The notes under the pieces were generated by a model. It was not told the origin of the DNA and searched no databases. It worked only from the letters and a program-made list of their open reading frames with translations. This document shows, piece by piece, positions 20,238-33,800 of a stretch of 64,000 nucleotides of DNA (the first letter of the stretch is position 1; the number at the start of each line of letters is the position of its first letter). The DNA lies in the NCBI GenBank assembly GCA_030180135.1, contig CM058239.1, forward strand, positions 69,881,823 through 69,945,822. The letters are read 5' to 3'. The DNA is from Orychophragmus violaceus (lineage: Eukaryota > Streptophyta > Magnoliopsida > Brassicales > Brassicaceae). The position numbers and the translations under genes are program-made.

Positions 20238-23200
20238 ACTTGGGGGTGATTGAAAGGAACAACAACTTGTATAACATGCTTCTCATTCTACCTTTCTGAG
20301 CATACATAAACTTACTTATAGTTGTCTTACATCACCTAAATTCTTCAATCCATGACATATATGTTTCAAGAAGTTTTGGTTACAAAGTTTTTTTTAGGAT
20401 TCTCATAGGGCCTTTTACAAGATCAAAGTTTCTTTCTAGTCTCTTAGTAGTGTTACTTGGGGGTGATTGAAAGGAACAACAACTTGTATAACATGCGTCT
20501 CATTCTACCTTTCTGAGCATACATAAACTTACTTATAGTTGTCTTACATCACTTAAATTCTTCAATCCATGACATATATGTTTCAAGAAGTTTTTGTTAC
20601 AAAGTTATTTTTAGGATTCTCATAGGGCCTTTTACAAGATCAAAGTTTCTTTCTAGTCTCTTAGTAGTGTTACTTGGGGGTGATTGAAAGGAACAACAAC
20701 TTGTATAACATGCTTCTCAATCTACCTTTCTGAGCATACATAAACTTACTTATAGTTGTCTTACATCACCTAAATTCTTCAATCCATGACATATATGTAT
20801 CAAGAAGTTTTGGTTACAGAGTTTTTTTTTTAAGATTCTCATAGGGCCTTTTAGAAGATCAAAGATTCTTTCTAGTCTTTTATTATGGTTACTTAGGGGT
20901 GATTCAAAGAACATAAACTTGTATAACATGATTCTCATTCTACCTTTTAGTAGCATACGAAAACTTACTTATAGTTGTCTTACATCACCTAAATTATTTA
21001 ATCCATGACATATATGTTTCAAGAAGTTTTGGTTACAAAGTTTTTTTTAGGACTCTCATAGGGCTTTTTACAAGATCAAAGTTTCTTTCTAGTCTCTTAG
21101 TAGTGTTACTTGGGGGTGATTGAAAGGAACAACAACTTGTATAACATGCTTCTCATTCTACCTTTCTGAGCATACATAAACTTACTTATAGTTGTCTTAC
21201 ATCACCTAAATTCTTCAATCCATGACATATATGTTTCAAGAAGTTTTGGTTACAAAGTTTTTTTTAGGATTCTCATAGGGCCTTTTACAAGATCAAAGTT
21301 TCTTTCTTGTCTCTTAGTAGTGTTACTTGGGGGTGATTGAAAGGAACAACAACTTGTATAACATGCTTCTCATTCTACCTTTCTGAGCATACATAAACTT
21401 ACTTATAGTTGTCTTACATCACCTAAATTCTTCAACCCATGACATATATGTATCAAGAAGTTTTGGTTACAAAGTTTTTTTTTTAAGATTCTCATAGGGC
21501 CTTTTAGAAGATCAAAGATTCATTCTAGTCTTTTATTATGGTTACTTAGGGGTGATTCAATGAACATAAACTTGTATAACATGCTTTTCTTTCTACCTTT
21601 TAGTAGCATACGAAAACTTACTTATAGTTATCTTACATCACCTAAATTCTTTAATCCATGACATATATGTTTCAAGAAGTTTTAGTTACAAAGTTTTTTT
21701 TAGGATTCTCATAGGGCCTTTTAGAAGATCAAAGATTCTTTCTAGTCTCTTAGTAGTGTTACTTGGGGGTGATTGAAAGGAACAACAACTTGTATAACAT
21801 GCTTCTCATTCTACCTTTCTGAGCATACATAAACTTACTTATAGTTGTCTTACATCACTTAAATTCTTCAATCCATGACATATATGTTTCAAGAAGTTTT
21901 GGTTACAAAGTTATTTTTAGGATTCTCATAGGGCCTTTTACAAGATCAAAGTTTCTTTCTAGTCTCTTAGTAGTGTTACTTGGGGGTGATTGAAAGGAAC
22001 AACAACTTGTATAACATGCTTCTCAATCTACCTTTCTGAGCATACATAAACTTACTTATAGTTGTATTACATCACCTAAATTCTTCAATCCATGACATAT
22101 ATGTATCAAGAAGTTTTGGTTACAGAGTTTTTTTTTTAAGATTCTCATAGGGCCTTTTAGAAGATCAAAGATTCTTTCTAGTCTTTTATTATGGTTACTT
22201 AGGGGTGATTCAAAGAACATAAACTTGTATAACATGCTTCTCATTCTACCTTTTAGTAGCATACGAAAACTTACTTATAGTTGTCTTACCTCACCTAAAT
22301 TATTTAATCCATGACATATATGTTTCAAGAAGTTTTGCTTACAAAGTTTTTTTTAGGACTCTCATAGGGCTTTTTACAAGATCAAAGTTTCTATCTAGTC
22401 TCTTAGTAGTGTTACTTGGGGGTGATTGAAAGGAACAACAACTTGTATAACATGCTTCTCATTCTACCTTTCTGAGCATACATAAACTTACTTATAGTTG
22501 TCTTACATCACTTAAATTCTTCAATCCATGACATATATGTTTCAAGAAGTTTAGGTTACAAAGTTATTTTTAGGATTCTCATAGGGCCTTTTACAAGATC
22601 AAAGTTTCTTTCTAGTCTCTTAGTAGTGTTACTTGGGGGTGATTGAAAGGAACAACAACTTGTATAACATGCTTCTCAATCTACCTTTCTGAGCATACAT
22701 AAACTTACTTATAGTTGTATTACATCACCTAAATTCTTCAATCCATGACATATATGTATCAAGAAGTTTTGGTTACAGAGTTTTTTTTTTAAGATTCTCA
22801 TAGGGCCTTTTAGAAGATCAAAGATTCTTTCTAGTCTTTTATTATGGTTACTTAGGGGTGATTCAAAGAACATAAACTTGTATAACATGCTTCTCATTCT
22901 ACCTTTTAGTAGCATACGAAAACTTACTTATAGTTGTCTTACCTCACCTAAATTATTTAATCCATGACATATATGTTTCAAGAAGTTTTGCTTACAAAGT
23001 TTTTTTTAGGACTCTCATAGGGCTTTTTACAAGATCAAAGTTTCTATCTAGTCTCTTAGTAGTGTTACTTGGGGGTGATTGAAAGGAACAACAACTTGTA
23101 TAACATGCTTCTCATTCTACCTTTCTGAGCATACATAAACTTACTTATAGTTGTCTTACATCACCTAAATTCTTCAATCCATGACATATATGTTTCAAGA

Positions 23201-26200
23201 AGTTTTGGTTACAAAGTTTTTTTTTGGATTCTCATAGGGCCTTTTAGAAGATCAAAGATTCATTCTAGTCTTTTATTATGGTTACTTAGGGGTGATTCAA
23301 AGAACATAAACTTGTATAACATGCTTCTCTTTCTACCTTTTAGTAGCGTACGAAAACTTACTTATAGTTGTCTTACATCACCTAAATTCTTTAATCCATG
23401 ACATATATGTTTCAAGAAGTTTTGGTTACAAAGTTTTTTTTTAGGACTCTCATATGGCTTTTTACAAGATCAAAGTTTCTTTCTAGTCTCTTAGTAGTGT
23501 TACCTGGGGGTGATTGAAAGGAACAACAACTTGTATAACATGCTTCTCTTTCTACCTTTTAGTAGCGTACGAAAACTTACTTATAGTTGTCTTACATCAC
23601 CTAAATTCTTCAATCCATGACATATATGTTTCAAGAAGTTTTGGTTACAAAGTTTTTTTTAGGATTCTCATAGGGCCTTTTACAAGATCAAAGTTTCTTT
23701 CTAGTCTCTTAGTAGTGTTACTTGGGGGTGATTGAAAGGAACAACAACTTGTATAACATGCTTCTCATTCTACCTTTCTGAGCATACATAAACTTACTTA
23801 TAGTTGTCTTACATCACCTAAATTCTTCAATCCATGACATATATGTTTCAAGAAGTTTTGGTTACAAAGTTTTTTTTAGGATTCTCATAGGGCCTTTTAG
23901 AAGATCAAAGATTCATTCTAGTCTTTTATTATGGTTACTTAGGGGTGATTCAAAGAACATAAACTTGTATAACATGCTTTTCTTTCTACCTTTTAGTAGC
24001 ATACGAAAACTTACTTATAGTTATCTTACATCACCTAAATTCTTTAATCCATGACATATATGTTTCAAGAAGTTTTAGTTACAAAGTTTTTTTTAGGATT
24101 CTCATAGGGCCTTTTAGAAGATCAAAGATTCTTTCTAGTCTCTTAGTAGTGTTACTTGGGGGTGATTGAAAGGAACAACAACTTGTATAACATGCTTCTC
24201 ATTCTACCTTTCTGAGCATACATAAACTTACTTATAGTTGTCTTACATCACTTAAATTCTTCAATCCATGACATATATGTTTCAAGAAGTTTTGGTTACA
24301 AAGTTATTTTTAGGATTCTCATAGGGCCTTTTACAAGATCAAAGTTTCTTTCTAGTCTCTTAGTAGTGTTACTTGGGGGTGATTGAAAGGAACAACAACT
24401 TGTATAACATGCTTCTCAATCTACCTTTCTGAGCATACATAAACTTACTTATAGTTGTCTTACATCACCTAAATTCTTCAATCCATGACATATATGTATC
24501 AAGAAGTTTTGGTTACAGAGTTTTTTTTTTAAGATTCTCATAGGGCCTTTTAGAAGATCAAAGATTCTTTCTAGTCTTTTATTATGGTTACTTAGGGGTG
24601 ATTCAAAGAACATAAACTTGTATAACATGCTTCTCTTTCTACCTTTTAGTAGCATACGAAAACTTACTTATAGTTGTCTTACATCACCTAAATTCTTCAA
24701 TCCATGACATATATGTTTCAAGAAGTTTTGGTTACAAAGTTTTTTTTAGGACTCTCATAGGGCTTTTTACAAGATCAAAGTTTCTTTCTAGTCTCTTAGT
24801 AGTGTTACTTGGGGGTGATTGAAAGGAACAACAACTTGTATAACATGCTTCTCATTCTACCTTTCTGAGCATACATAAACTTACTTATAGTTGTCTTACA
24901 TCACCTAAATTCTTCAATCCATGACATATATGTTTCAAGAAGTTTTGGTTACAAAGTTTTTTTTAGGATTCTCATAGGGCCTTTTACAAGATCAAAGTTT
25001 CTTTCTAGTCTCTTAGTAGTGTTACTTGGGGGTGATTGAAAGGAACAACAACTTGTATAACATGCTTCTCATTCTACCTTTCTGAGCATACATAAACTTA
25101 CTTATAGTTGTCTTACATCACCTAAATTCTTCAATCCATGACATATATGTATCAAGAAGTTTTGGTTACAAAGTTTTTTTTTTAAGATTCTCATAGGGCC
25201 TTTTAGAAGATCAAAGATTCATTCTAGTCTTTTATTATGGTTACTTAGGGGTGATTCAAAGAACATAAACTTGTATAACATGCTTCTCTTTCTACCTTTT
25301 AGTAGCATACGAAAACTTACTTATAGTTGTCTTACATCACCTAAATTCTTTAATCCATGACATATATGTTTCAAGAAGTTTTGGTTACAAAGTTTTTTTT
25401 AGGATTCTCATAGGGCCTTTTACAAGATCAAAGTTTCTTTCTAGTCTCTTAGTAGTGTTACTTGGGGGTGATTGAAAGGAACAACAACTTGTATAACATG
25501 CTTCTCATTCTACCTTTCTGAGCATACATAAACTTACTTATAGTTGTCTTACATCACCTAAATTCTTCAATCCATGACATATATGTTTCAAGAAGTTTTG
25601 GTTACAAAGTTTTTTTTTTAGGATTCTCATAGGGCCTTTTACAAGATCAAAGTTTCTTTCTAGTCTCTTAGTAGTGTTACTTGGGGGTGATTGAAAGGAA
25701 CAACAACTTGTATAACATGCTTCTCATTCTACCTTTTAGTAGCATACGAAAACTTACTTATAGTTGTCTTACATCACCTAAATTCTTCAATCCATGACAT
25801 ATATGTTTCAAGAAGTTTTGGTTACAAAGTTTTTTTTAGGACTCTCATAGGGCTTTTTACAAGATCAAAGTTTCTTTCTAGTCTCTTAGTAGTGTTACTT
25901 GGGGGTGATTGAAAGGAACAACAACTTGTATAACATGCTTCTCATTCTACCTTTCTGAGCATACATAAACTTACTTATAGTTGTCTTACATCACCTAAAT
26001 TCTTCAATCCATGACATATATGTTTCAAGAAGTTTTGGTTACAAAGTTTTTTTTAGGATTCTCATAGGGCCTTTTACAAGATCAAAGTTTCTTTCTAGTC
26101 TCTTAGTAGTGTTACTTGGGGGTGATTGAAAGGAACAACAACTTGTATAACATGCTTCTCATTCTACCTTTCTGAGCATACATAAACTTACTTATAGTTG

Positions 26201-27700
26201 TCTTACATCACCTAAATTCTTCAATCCATGACATATATGTATCAAGAAGTTTTGGTTACAAAGTTTTTTTTTTAAGATTCTCATAGGGCCTTTTAGAAGA
26301 TCAAAGATTCATTCTAGTCTTTTATTATGGTTACTTAGGGGTGATTCAAAGAACATAAACTTGTATAACATGCTTCTCTTTCTACCTTTTAGTAGCATAC
26401 GAAAACTTACTTATAGTTGTCTTACATCACCTAAATTCTTTAATCCATGACATATATGTTTCAAGAAGTTTTAGTTACAAAGTTTTTTTTAGGATTCTCA
26501 TAGGGCCTTTTAGAAGATCAAAGATTCTTTCTAGTCTCTTAGTAGTGTTACTTGGGGGTGATTGAAAGGAACAACAACTTGTATAACATGCTTCTCATTC
26601 TACCTTTCTGAGCATACATAAACTTACTTATAGTTGTCTTACATCACTTAAATTCTTCAATCCATGACATATATGTTTCAAGAAGTTTTGGTTACAAAGT
26701 TATTTTTAGGATTCTCATAGGGCCTTTTACAAGATCAAAGTTTCTTTCTAGTCTCTTAGTAGTGTTACTTGGGGGTGATTGAAAGGAACAACAACTTGTA
26801 TAACATGCTTCTCAATCTACCTTTCTGAGCATACATAAACTTACTTATAGTTGTCTTACATCACCTAAATTCTTCAATCCATGACATATATGTATCAAGA
26901 AGTTTTGGTTACAGAGTTTTTTTTTTAAGATTCTCATAGGGCCTTTTAGAAGATCAAAGATTCTTTCTAGTCTTTTATTATGGTTACTTAGGGGTGATTC
27001 AAAGAACATAAACTTGTATAACATGCTTCTCATTCTACCTTTTAGTAGCATACGAAAACTTACTTATAGTTGTCTTACATCACCTAAATTATTTAATCCA
27101 TGACATATATGTTTCAAGAAGTTTTGGTTACAAAGTTTTTTTTAGGACTCTCATAGGGCTTTTTACAAGATCAAAGTTTCTTTCTAGTCTCTTAGTAGTG
27201 TTACTTGGGGGTGATTGAAAGGAACAACAACTTGTATAACATGCTTCTCATTCTACCTTTCTGAGCATACATAAACTTACTTATAGTTGTCTTACATCAC
27301 CTAAATTCTTCAATCCATGACATATATGTTTCAAGAAGTTTTGGTTACAAAGTTTTTTTTAGGATTCTCATAGGGCCTTTTACAAGATCAAAGTTTCTTT
27401 CTAGTCTCTTAGTAGTGTTACTTGGGGGTGATTGAAAGGAACAACAACTTGTATAACATGCTTCTCATTCTACCTTTCTGAGCATACATAAACTTACTTA
27501 TAGTTGTCTTACATCACCTAAATTCTTCAATCCATGACATATATGTATCAAGAAGTTTTGGTTACAAAGTTTTTTTTTTAAGATTCTCATAGGGCCTTTT
27601 AGAAGATCAAAGATTCTTTCTAGTCTTTTATTATGGTTACTTAGGGGTGATTCAAAGAACATAAACTTGTATAACATGCTTCTCATTCTACCTTTTAGTA
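20238..27700. repeat. Mixed higher-order repeats with a 653-bp trimer duplication
   Basis: Monomers with CTTCTCAATC and TTACAGAG recur at about 20750, 22056, 22709, 24449 and 26845 (reference point TTACATCACC). The spacings are 1306, 653, 1740 and 2396 bp, which are 6, 3, 8 and 11 monomers. The trimer ending at 22709 is an almost exact copy of the one before it, sharing rare variants TTACCTCACC, TTTTGCTTAC and TTTCTATCTAG. Confidence 0.75.
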
Positions 27701-27849
27701 GCATACGAAAACTTACTTATAGTTGTCTTACATCACCTAAATTCTTTAATCCATGACATATATGTTTCAAGAAGTTTTGGTTACAAAGTTTTTTTTAGGA
27801 CTCTCATAGGGCTTTTTACAAGATCAAAGTTTCTTTCTAGTCTCTTAGT

Positions 27850-30800
27850 AGTGTTACTTGGGGGTGATTGAAAGGAACAACAACTTGTATAACATGCTTC
27901 TCATTCTACCTTTCTGAGCATACATAAACTTACTTATAGTTGTCTTACATCACCTAAATTCTTCAATCCATGACATATATGTTTCAAGAAGTTTTGGTTA
28001 CAAAGTTTTTTTTTAGGATTCTCATAGGGCCTTTTAGAAGATCAAAGATTCATTCTAGTCTTTTATTATGGTTACTTAGGGGTGATTCAAAGAACATAAA
28101 CTTGTATAACATGCTTCTCTTTCTACCTTTTAGTAGCGTACGAAAACTTACTTATAGTTGTCTTACATCACCTAAATTCTTTAATCCATGACATATATGT
28201 TTCAAGAAGTTTTGGTTACAAAGTTTTTTTTAGGACTCTCATAGGGCTTTTTACAAGATCAAAGTTTCTTTCTAGTCTCTTAGTAGTGTTACTTGGGGGT
28301 GATTGAAAGGAACAACAACTTGTATAACATGCTTCTCATTCTACCTTTCTGAGCATACATAAACTTACTTATAGTTGTCTTACATCACCTAAATTCTTCA
28401 ATCCATGACATATATGTTTCAAGAAGTTTTGGTTACAAAGTTTTTTTTAGGATTCTCATAGGGCCTTTTACAAGATCAAAGTTTCTTTCTAGTCTCTTAG
28501 TAGTGTTACTTGGGGGTGATTGAAAGGAACAACAACTTGTATAACATGCTTCTCATTCTACCTTTCTGAGCATACATAAACTTACTTATAGTTGTCTTAC
28601 ATCACCTAAATTCTTCAATCCATGACATATATGTTTCAAGAAGTTTTGGTTACAAAGTTTTTTTTAGGATTCTCATAGGGCCTTTTAGAAGATCAAAGAT
28701 TCATTCTAGTCTTTTATTATGGTTACTTAGGGGTGATTCAAAGAACATAAACTTGTATAACATGCTTCTCTTTCTACCTTTTAGTAGCGTACGAAAACTT
28801 ACTTATAGTTGTCTTACATCACCTAAATTCTTTAATCCATGACATATATGTTTCAAGAAGTTTTGGTTACAAAGTTTTTTTTAGGACTCTCATAGGGCTT
28901 TTTACAAGATCAAAGTTTCTTTCTAGTCTCTTAGTAGTGTTACTTGGGGGTGATTGAAAGGAACAACAACTTGTATAACATGCTTCTCATTCTACCTTTC
29001 TGAGCATACATAAACTTACTTATAGTTGTCTTACATCACCTAAATTCTTCAATCCATGACATATATGTTTCAAGAAGTTTTGGTTACAAAGTTTTTTTTA
29101 GGATTCTCATAGGGCCTTTTACAAGATCAAAGTTTCTTTCTAGTCTCTTAGTAGTGTTACTTGGGGGTGATTGAAAGGAACAACAACTTGTATAACATGC
29201 TTCTCATTCTACCTTTCTGAGCATACATAAACTTACTTATAGTTGTCTTACATCACCTAAATTCTTCAATCCATGACATATATGTTTCAAGAAGTTTTGG
29301 TTACAAAGTTTTTTTTTTAAGATTCTCATAGGGCCTTTTAGAAGATCAAAGATTCTTTCTAGTCTTTTATTATGGTTACTTAGGGGTGATTCAAAGAACA
29401 TAAACTTGTATAACATGCTTCTCTTTCTACCTTTTAGTAGCATACGAAAACTTACTTATAGTTGTCTTACATCACCTAAATTCTTTAATCCATGACATAT
29501 ATGTTTCAAGAAGTTTTGGTTACAAAGTTTTTTTTAGGACTCTCATAGGGCTTTTTACAAGATCAAAGTTTCTTTCTAGTCTCTTAGTAGTGTTACTTGG
29601 GGGTGATTGAAAGGAACAACAACTTGTATAACATGCTTCTCATTCTACCTTTCTGAGCATACATAAACTTACTTATAGTTGTCTTACATCACCTAAATTC
29701 TTCAATCCATGACATATATGTTTCAAGAAGTTTTGGTTACAAAGTTTTTTTTAGGATTCTCATAGGGCCTTTTACAAGATCAAAGTTTCTTTCTAGTCTC
29801 TTAGTAGTGTTACTTGGGGGTGATTGAAAGGAACAACAACTTGTATAACATGCTTCTCATTCTACCTTTCTGAGCATACATAAACTTACTTATAGTTGTC
29901 TTACATCACCTAAATTCTTCAATCCATGACATATATGTTTCAAGAAGTTTTGGTTACAAAGTTTTTTTTAAGATTCTCATAGGGCCTTTTAGAAGATCAA
30001 AGATTCATTCTAGTCTTTTATTATGGTTACTTAGGGGTGATTCAAAGAACATAAACTTGTATAACATGCTTCTCTTTCTACCTTTTAGTAGCATACGAAA
30101 ACTTACTTATAGTTGTCTTACATCACCTAAATTCTTTAATCCATGACATATATGTTTCAAGAAGTTTTGGTTACAAAGTTTTTTTTAGGATTCTCATAGG
30201 GCCTTTTACAAGATCAAAGTTTCTTTCTAGTCTCTTAGTAGTGTTACTTGGGGGTGATTGAAAGGAACAACAACTTGTATAACATGCTTCTCATTCTACC
30301 TTTCTGAGCATACATAAACTTACTTATAGTTGTCTTACATCACCTAAATTCTTCAATCCATGACATATATGTTTCAAGAAGTTTTGGTTACAAAGTTTTT
30401 TTTAGGATTCTCATAGGGCCTTTTACAAGATCAAAGTTTCTTTCTAGTCTCTTAGTAGTGTTACTTGGGGGTGATTGAAAGGAACAACAACTTGTATAAC
30501 ATGCTTCTCATTCTACCTTTCTGAGCATACATAAACTTACTTATAGTTGTCTTACATCACCTAAATTCTTCAATCCATGACATATATGTATCAAGAAGTT
30601 TTGGTTACAAAGTTTTTTTTTTAAGATTCTCATAGGGCCTTTTAGAAGATCAAAGATTCATTCTAGTCTTTTATTATGGTTACTTAGGGGTGATTCAAAG
30701 AACATAAACTTGTATAACATGCTTCTCTTTCTACCTTTTAGTAGCATACGAAAACTTACTTATAGTTGTCTTACATCACCTAAATTCTTTAATCCATGAC

Positions 30801-33800
30801 ATATATGTTTCAAGAAGTTTTGGTTACAAAGTTTTTTTTAGGACTCTCATAGGGCTTTTTACAAGATCAAAGTTTCTTTCTAGTCTCTTAGTAGTGTTAC
30901 TTGGGGGTGATTGAAAGGAACAACAACTTGTATAACATGCTTCTCATTCTACCTTTCTGAGCATACATAAACTTACTTATAGTTGTCTTACATCACCTAA
31001 ATTCTTCAATCCATGACATATATGTTTCAAGAAGTTTTGGTTACAAAGTTTTTTTTAGGATTCTCATAGGGCCTTTTACAAGATCAAAGTTTCTTTCTAG
31101 TCTCTTAGTAGTGTTACTTGGGGGTGATTGAAAGGAACAACAACTTGTATAACATGCTTCTCATTCTACCTTTCTGAGCATACATAAACTTACTTATAGT
31201 TGTCTTACATCACCTAAATTCTTCAATCCATGACATATATGTTTCAAGAAGTTTTGGTTACAAAGTTTTTTTTAAGATTCTCATAGGGCCTTTTAGAAGA
31301 TCAAAGATTCATTCTAGTCTTTTATTATGGTTACTTAGGGGTGATTCAAAGAACATAAACTTGTATAACATGCTTCTCTTTCTACCTTTTAGTAGCGTAC
31401 GAAAACTTACTTATAGTTGTCTTACATCACCTAAATTCTTTAATCCATGACATATATGTTTCAAGAAGTTTTGGTTACAAAGTTTTTTTTAGAACTCTCA
31501 TAGGGCTTTTTACAAGATCAAAGTTTCTTTCTAGTCTCTTAGTAGTGTTACTTGGGGGTGATTGAAAGGAACAACAACTTGTATAACATGCTTCTCATTC
31601 TACCTTTCTGAGCATACATAAACTTACTTATAGTTGTCTTACATCACCTAAATTCTTCAATCCATGACATATATGTTTCAAGAAGTTTTGGTTACAAAGT
31701 TTTTTTTAGGATTCTCATAGGGCCTTTTACAAGATCAAAGTTTCTTTCTAGTCTCTTAGTAGTGTTACTTGGGGGTGATTGAAAGGAACAACAACTTGTA
31801 TAACATGCTTCTCATTCTACCTTTCTGAGCATACATAAACTTACTTATAGTTGTCTTACATCACCTAAATTCTTCAATCCATGACATATATGTTTCAAGA
31901 AGTTTTGGTTACAAAGTTTTTTTTAGGATTCTCATAGGGCCTTTTAGAAGATCAAAGATTCATTCTAGTCTTTTATTATGGTTACTTAGGGGTGATTCAA
32001 AGAACATAAACTTGTATAACATGCTTCTCTTTCTACCTTTTAGTAGCGTACGAAAACTTACTTATAGTTGTCTTACATCACCTAAATTCTTTAATCCATG
32101 ACATATATGTTTCAAGAAGTTTTGGTTACAAAGTTTTTTTTAGGACTCTCATAGGGCTTTTTACAAGATCAAAGTTTCTTTCTAGTCTCTTAGTAGTGTT
32201 ACTTGGGGGTGATTGAAAGGAACAACAACTTGTATAACATGCTTCTCATTCTACCTTTCTGAGCATACATAAACTTACTTATAGTTGTCTTACATCACCT
32301 AAATTCTTCAATCCATGACATATATGTTTCAAGAAGTTTTGGTTACAAAGTTTTTTTTAGGATTCTCATAGGGCCTTTTACAAGATCAAAGTTTCTTTCT
32401 AGTCTCTTAGTAGTGTTACTTGGGGGTGATTGAAAGGAACAACAACTTGTATAACATGCTTCTCATTCTACCTTTCTGAGCATACATAAACTTACTTATA
32501 GTTGTCTTACATCACCTAAATTCTTCAACCCATGACATATATGTATCAAGAAGTTTTGGTTACAAAGTTTTTTTTTTAAGATTCTCATAGGGCCTTTTAG
32601 AAGATCAAAGATTCATTCTAGTCTTTTATTATGGTTACTTAGGGGTGATTCAAAGAACATAAACTTGTATAACATGCTTCTCTTTCTACCTTTTAGTAGC
32701 ATACGAAAACTTACTTATAGTTGTCTTACATCACCTAAATTCTTTAATCCATGACATATATGTTTCAAGAAGTTTTAGTTACAAAGTTTTTTTTAGGATT
32801 CTCATAGGGCCTTTTAGAAGATCAAAGTTTCTTTCTAGTCTCTTAGTAGTGTTACTTGGGGGTGATTGAAAGGAACAACAACTTGTATAACATGCTTCTC
32901 ATTCTACCTTTCTGAGCATACATAAACTTACTTATAGTTGTCTTACATCACCTAAATTCTTCAATCCATGACATATATGTTTCAAGAAGTTTTGATTACA
33001 AAGTTTTTTTTAAGATTCTCATAGGGCCTTTTAGAAGATCAAAGATTCATTCTAGTCTTTTATTATGGTTACTTAGGGGTGATTCAAAGAACATAAACTT
33101 GTATAACATGCTTCTCTTTCTACCTTTTAGTAGCGTACGAAAACTTACTTATAGTTGTCTTACATCACCTAAATTCTTTAATCCATGACATATATGTTTC
33201 AAGAAGTTTTGGTTACAAAGTTTTTTTTAGGACTCTCATTGGGCTTTTTACAAGATCAAAGTTTCTTTCTAGTCTCTTAGTAGTGTTACTTGGGGGTGAT
33301 TGAAAGGAACAACAACTTGTATAACATGCTTCTCATTCTACCTTTCTGAGCATACATAAACTTACTTATAGTTGTCTTACATCACCTAAATTCTTCAATC
33401 CATGACATATATGTTTCAAGAAGTTTTGGTTACAAAGTTTTTTTTAGGATTCTCATAGGGCCTTTTACAAGATCAAAGTTTCTTTCTAGTCTCTTAGTAG
33501 TGTTACTTGGGGGTGATTGAAAGGAACAACAACTTGTATAACATGCTTCTCATTCTACCTTTCTGAGCATACATAAACTTACTTATAGTTGTCTTACATC
33601 ACCTAAATTCTTCAATCCATGACATATATGTTTCAAGAAGTTTTGGTTACAAAGTTTTTTTTAGGATTCTCATAGGGCCTTTTAGAAGATCAAAGATTCA
33701 TTCTAGTCTTTTATTATGGTTACTTAGGGGTGATTCAAAGAACATAAACTTGTATAACATGCTTCTCTTTCTACCTTTTAGTAGCGTACGAAAACTTACT

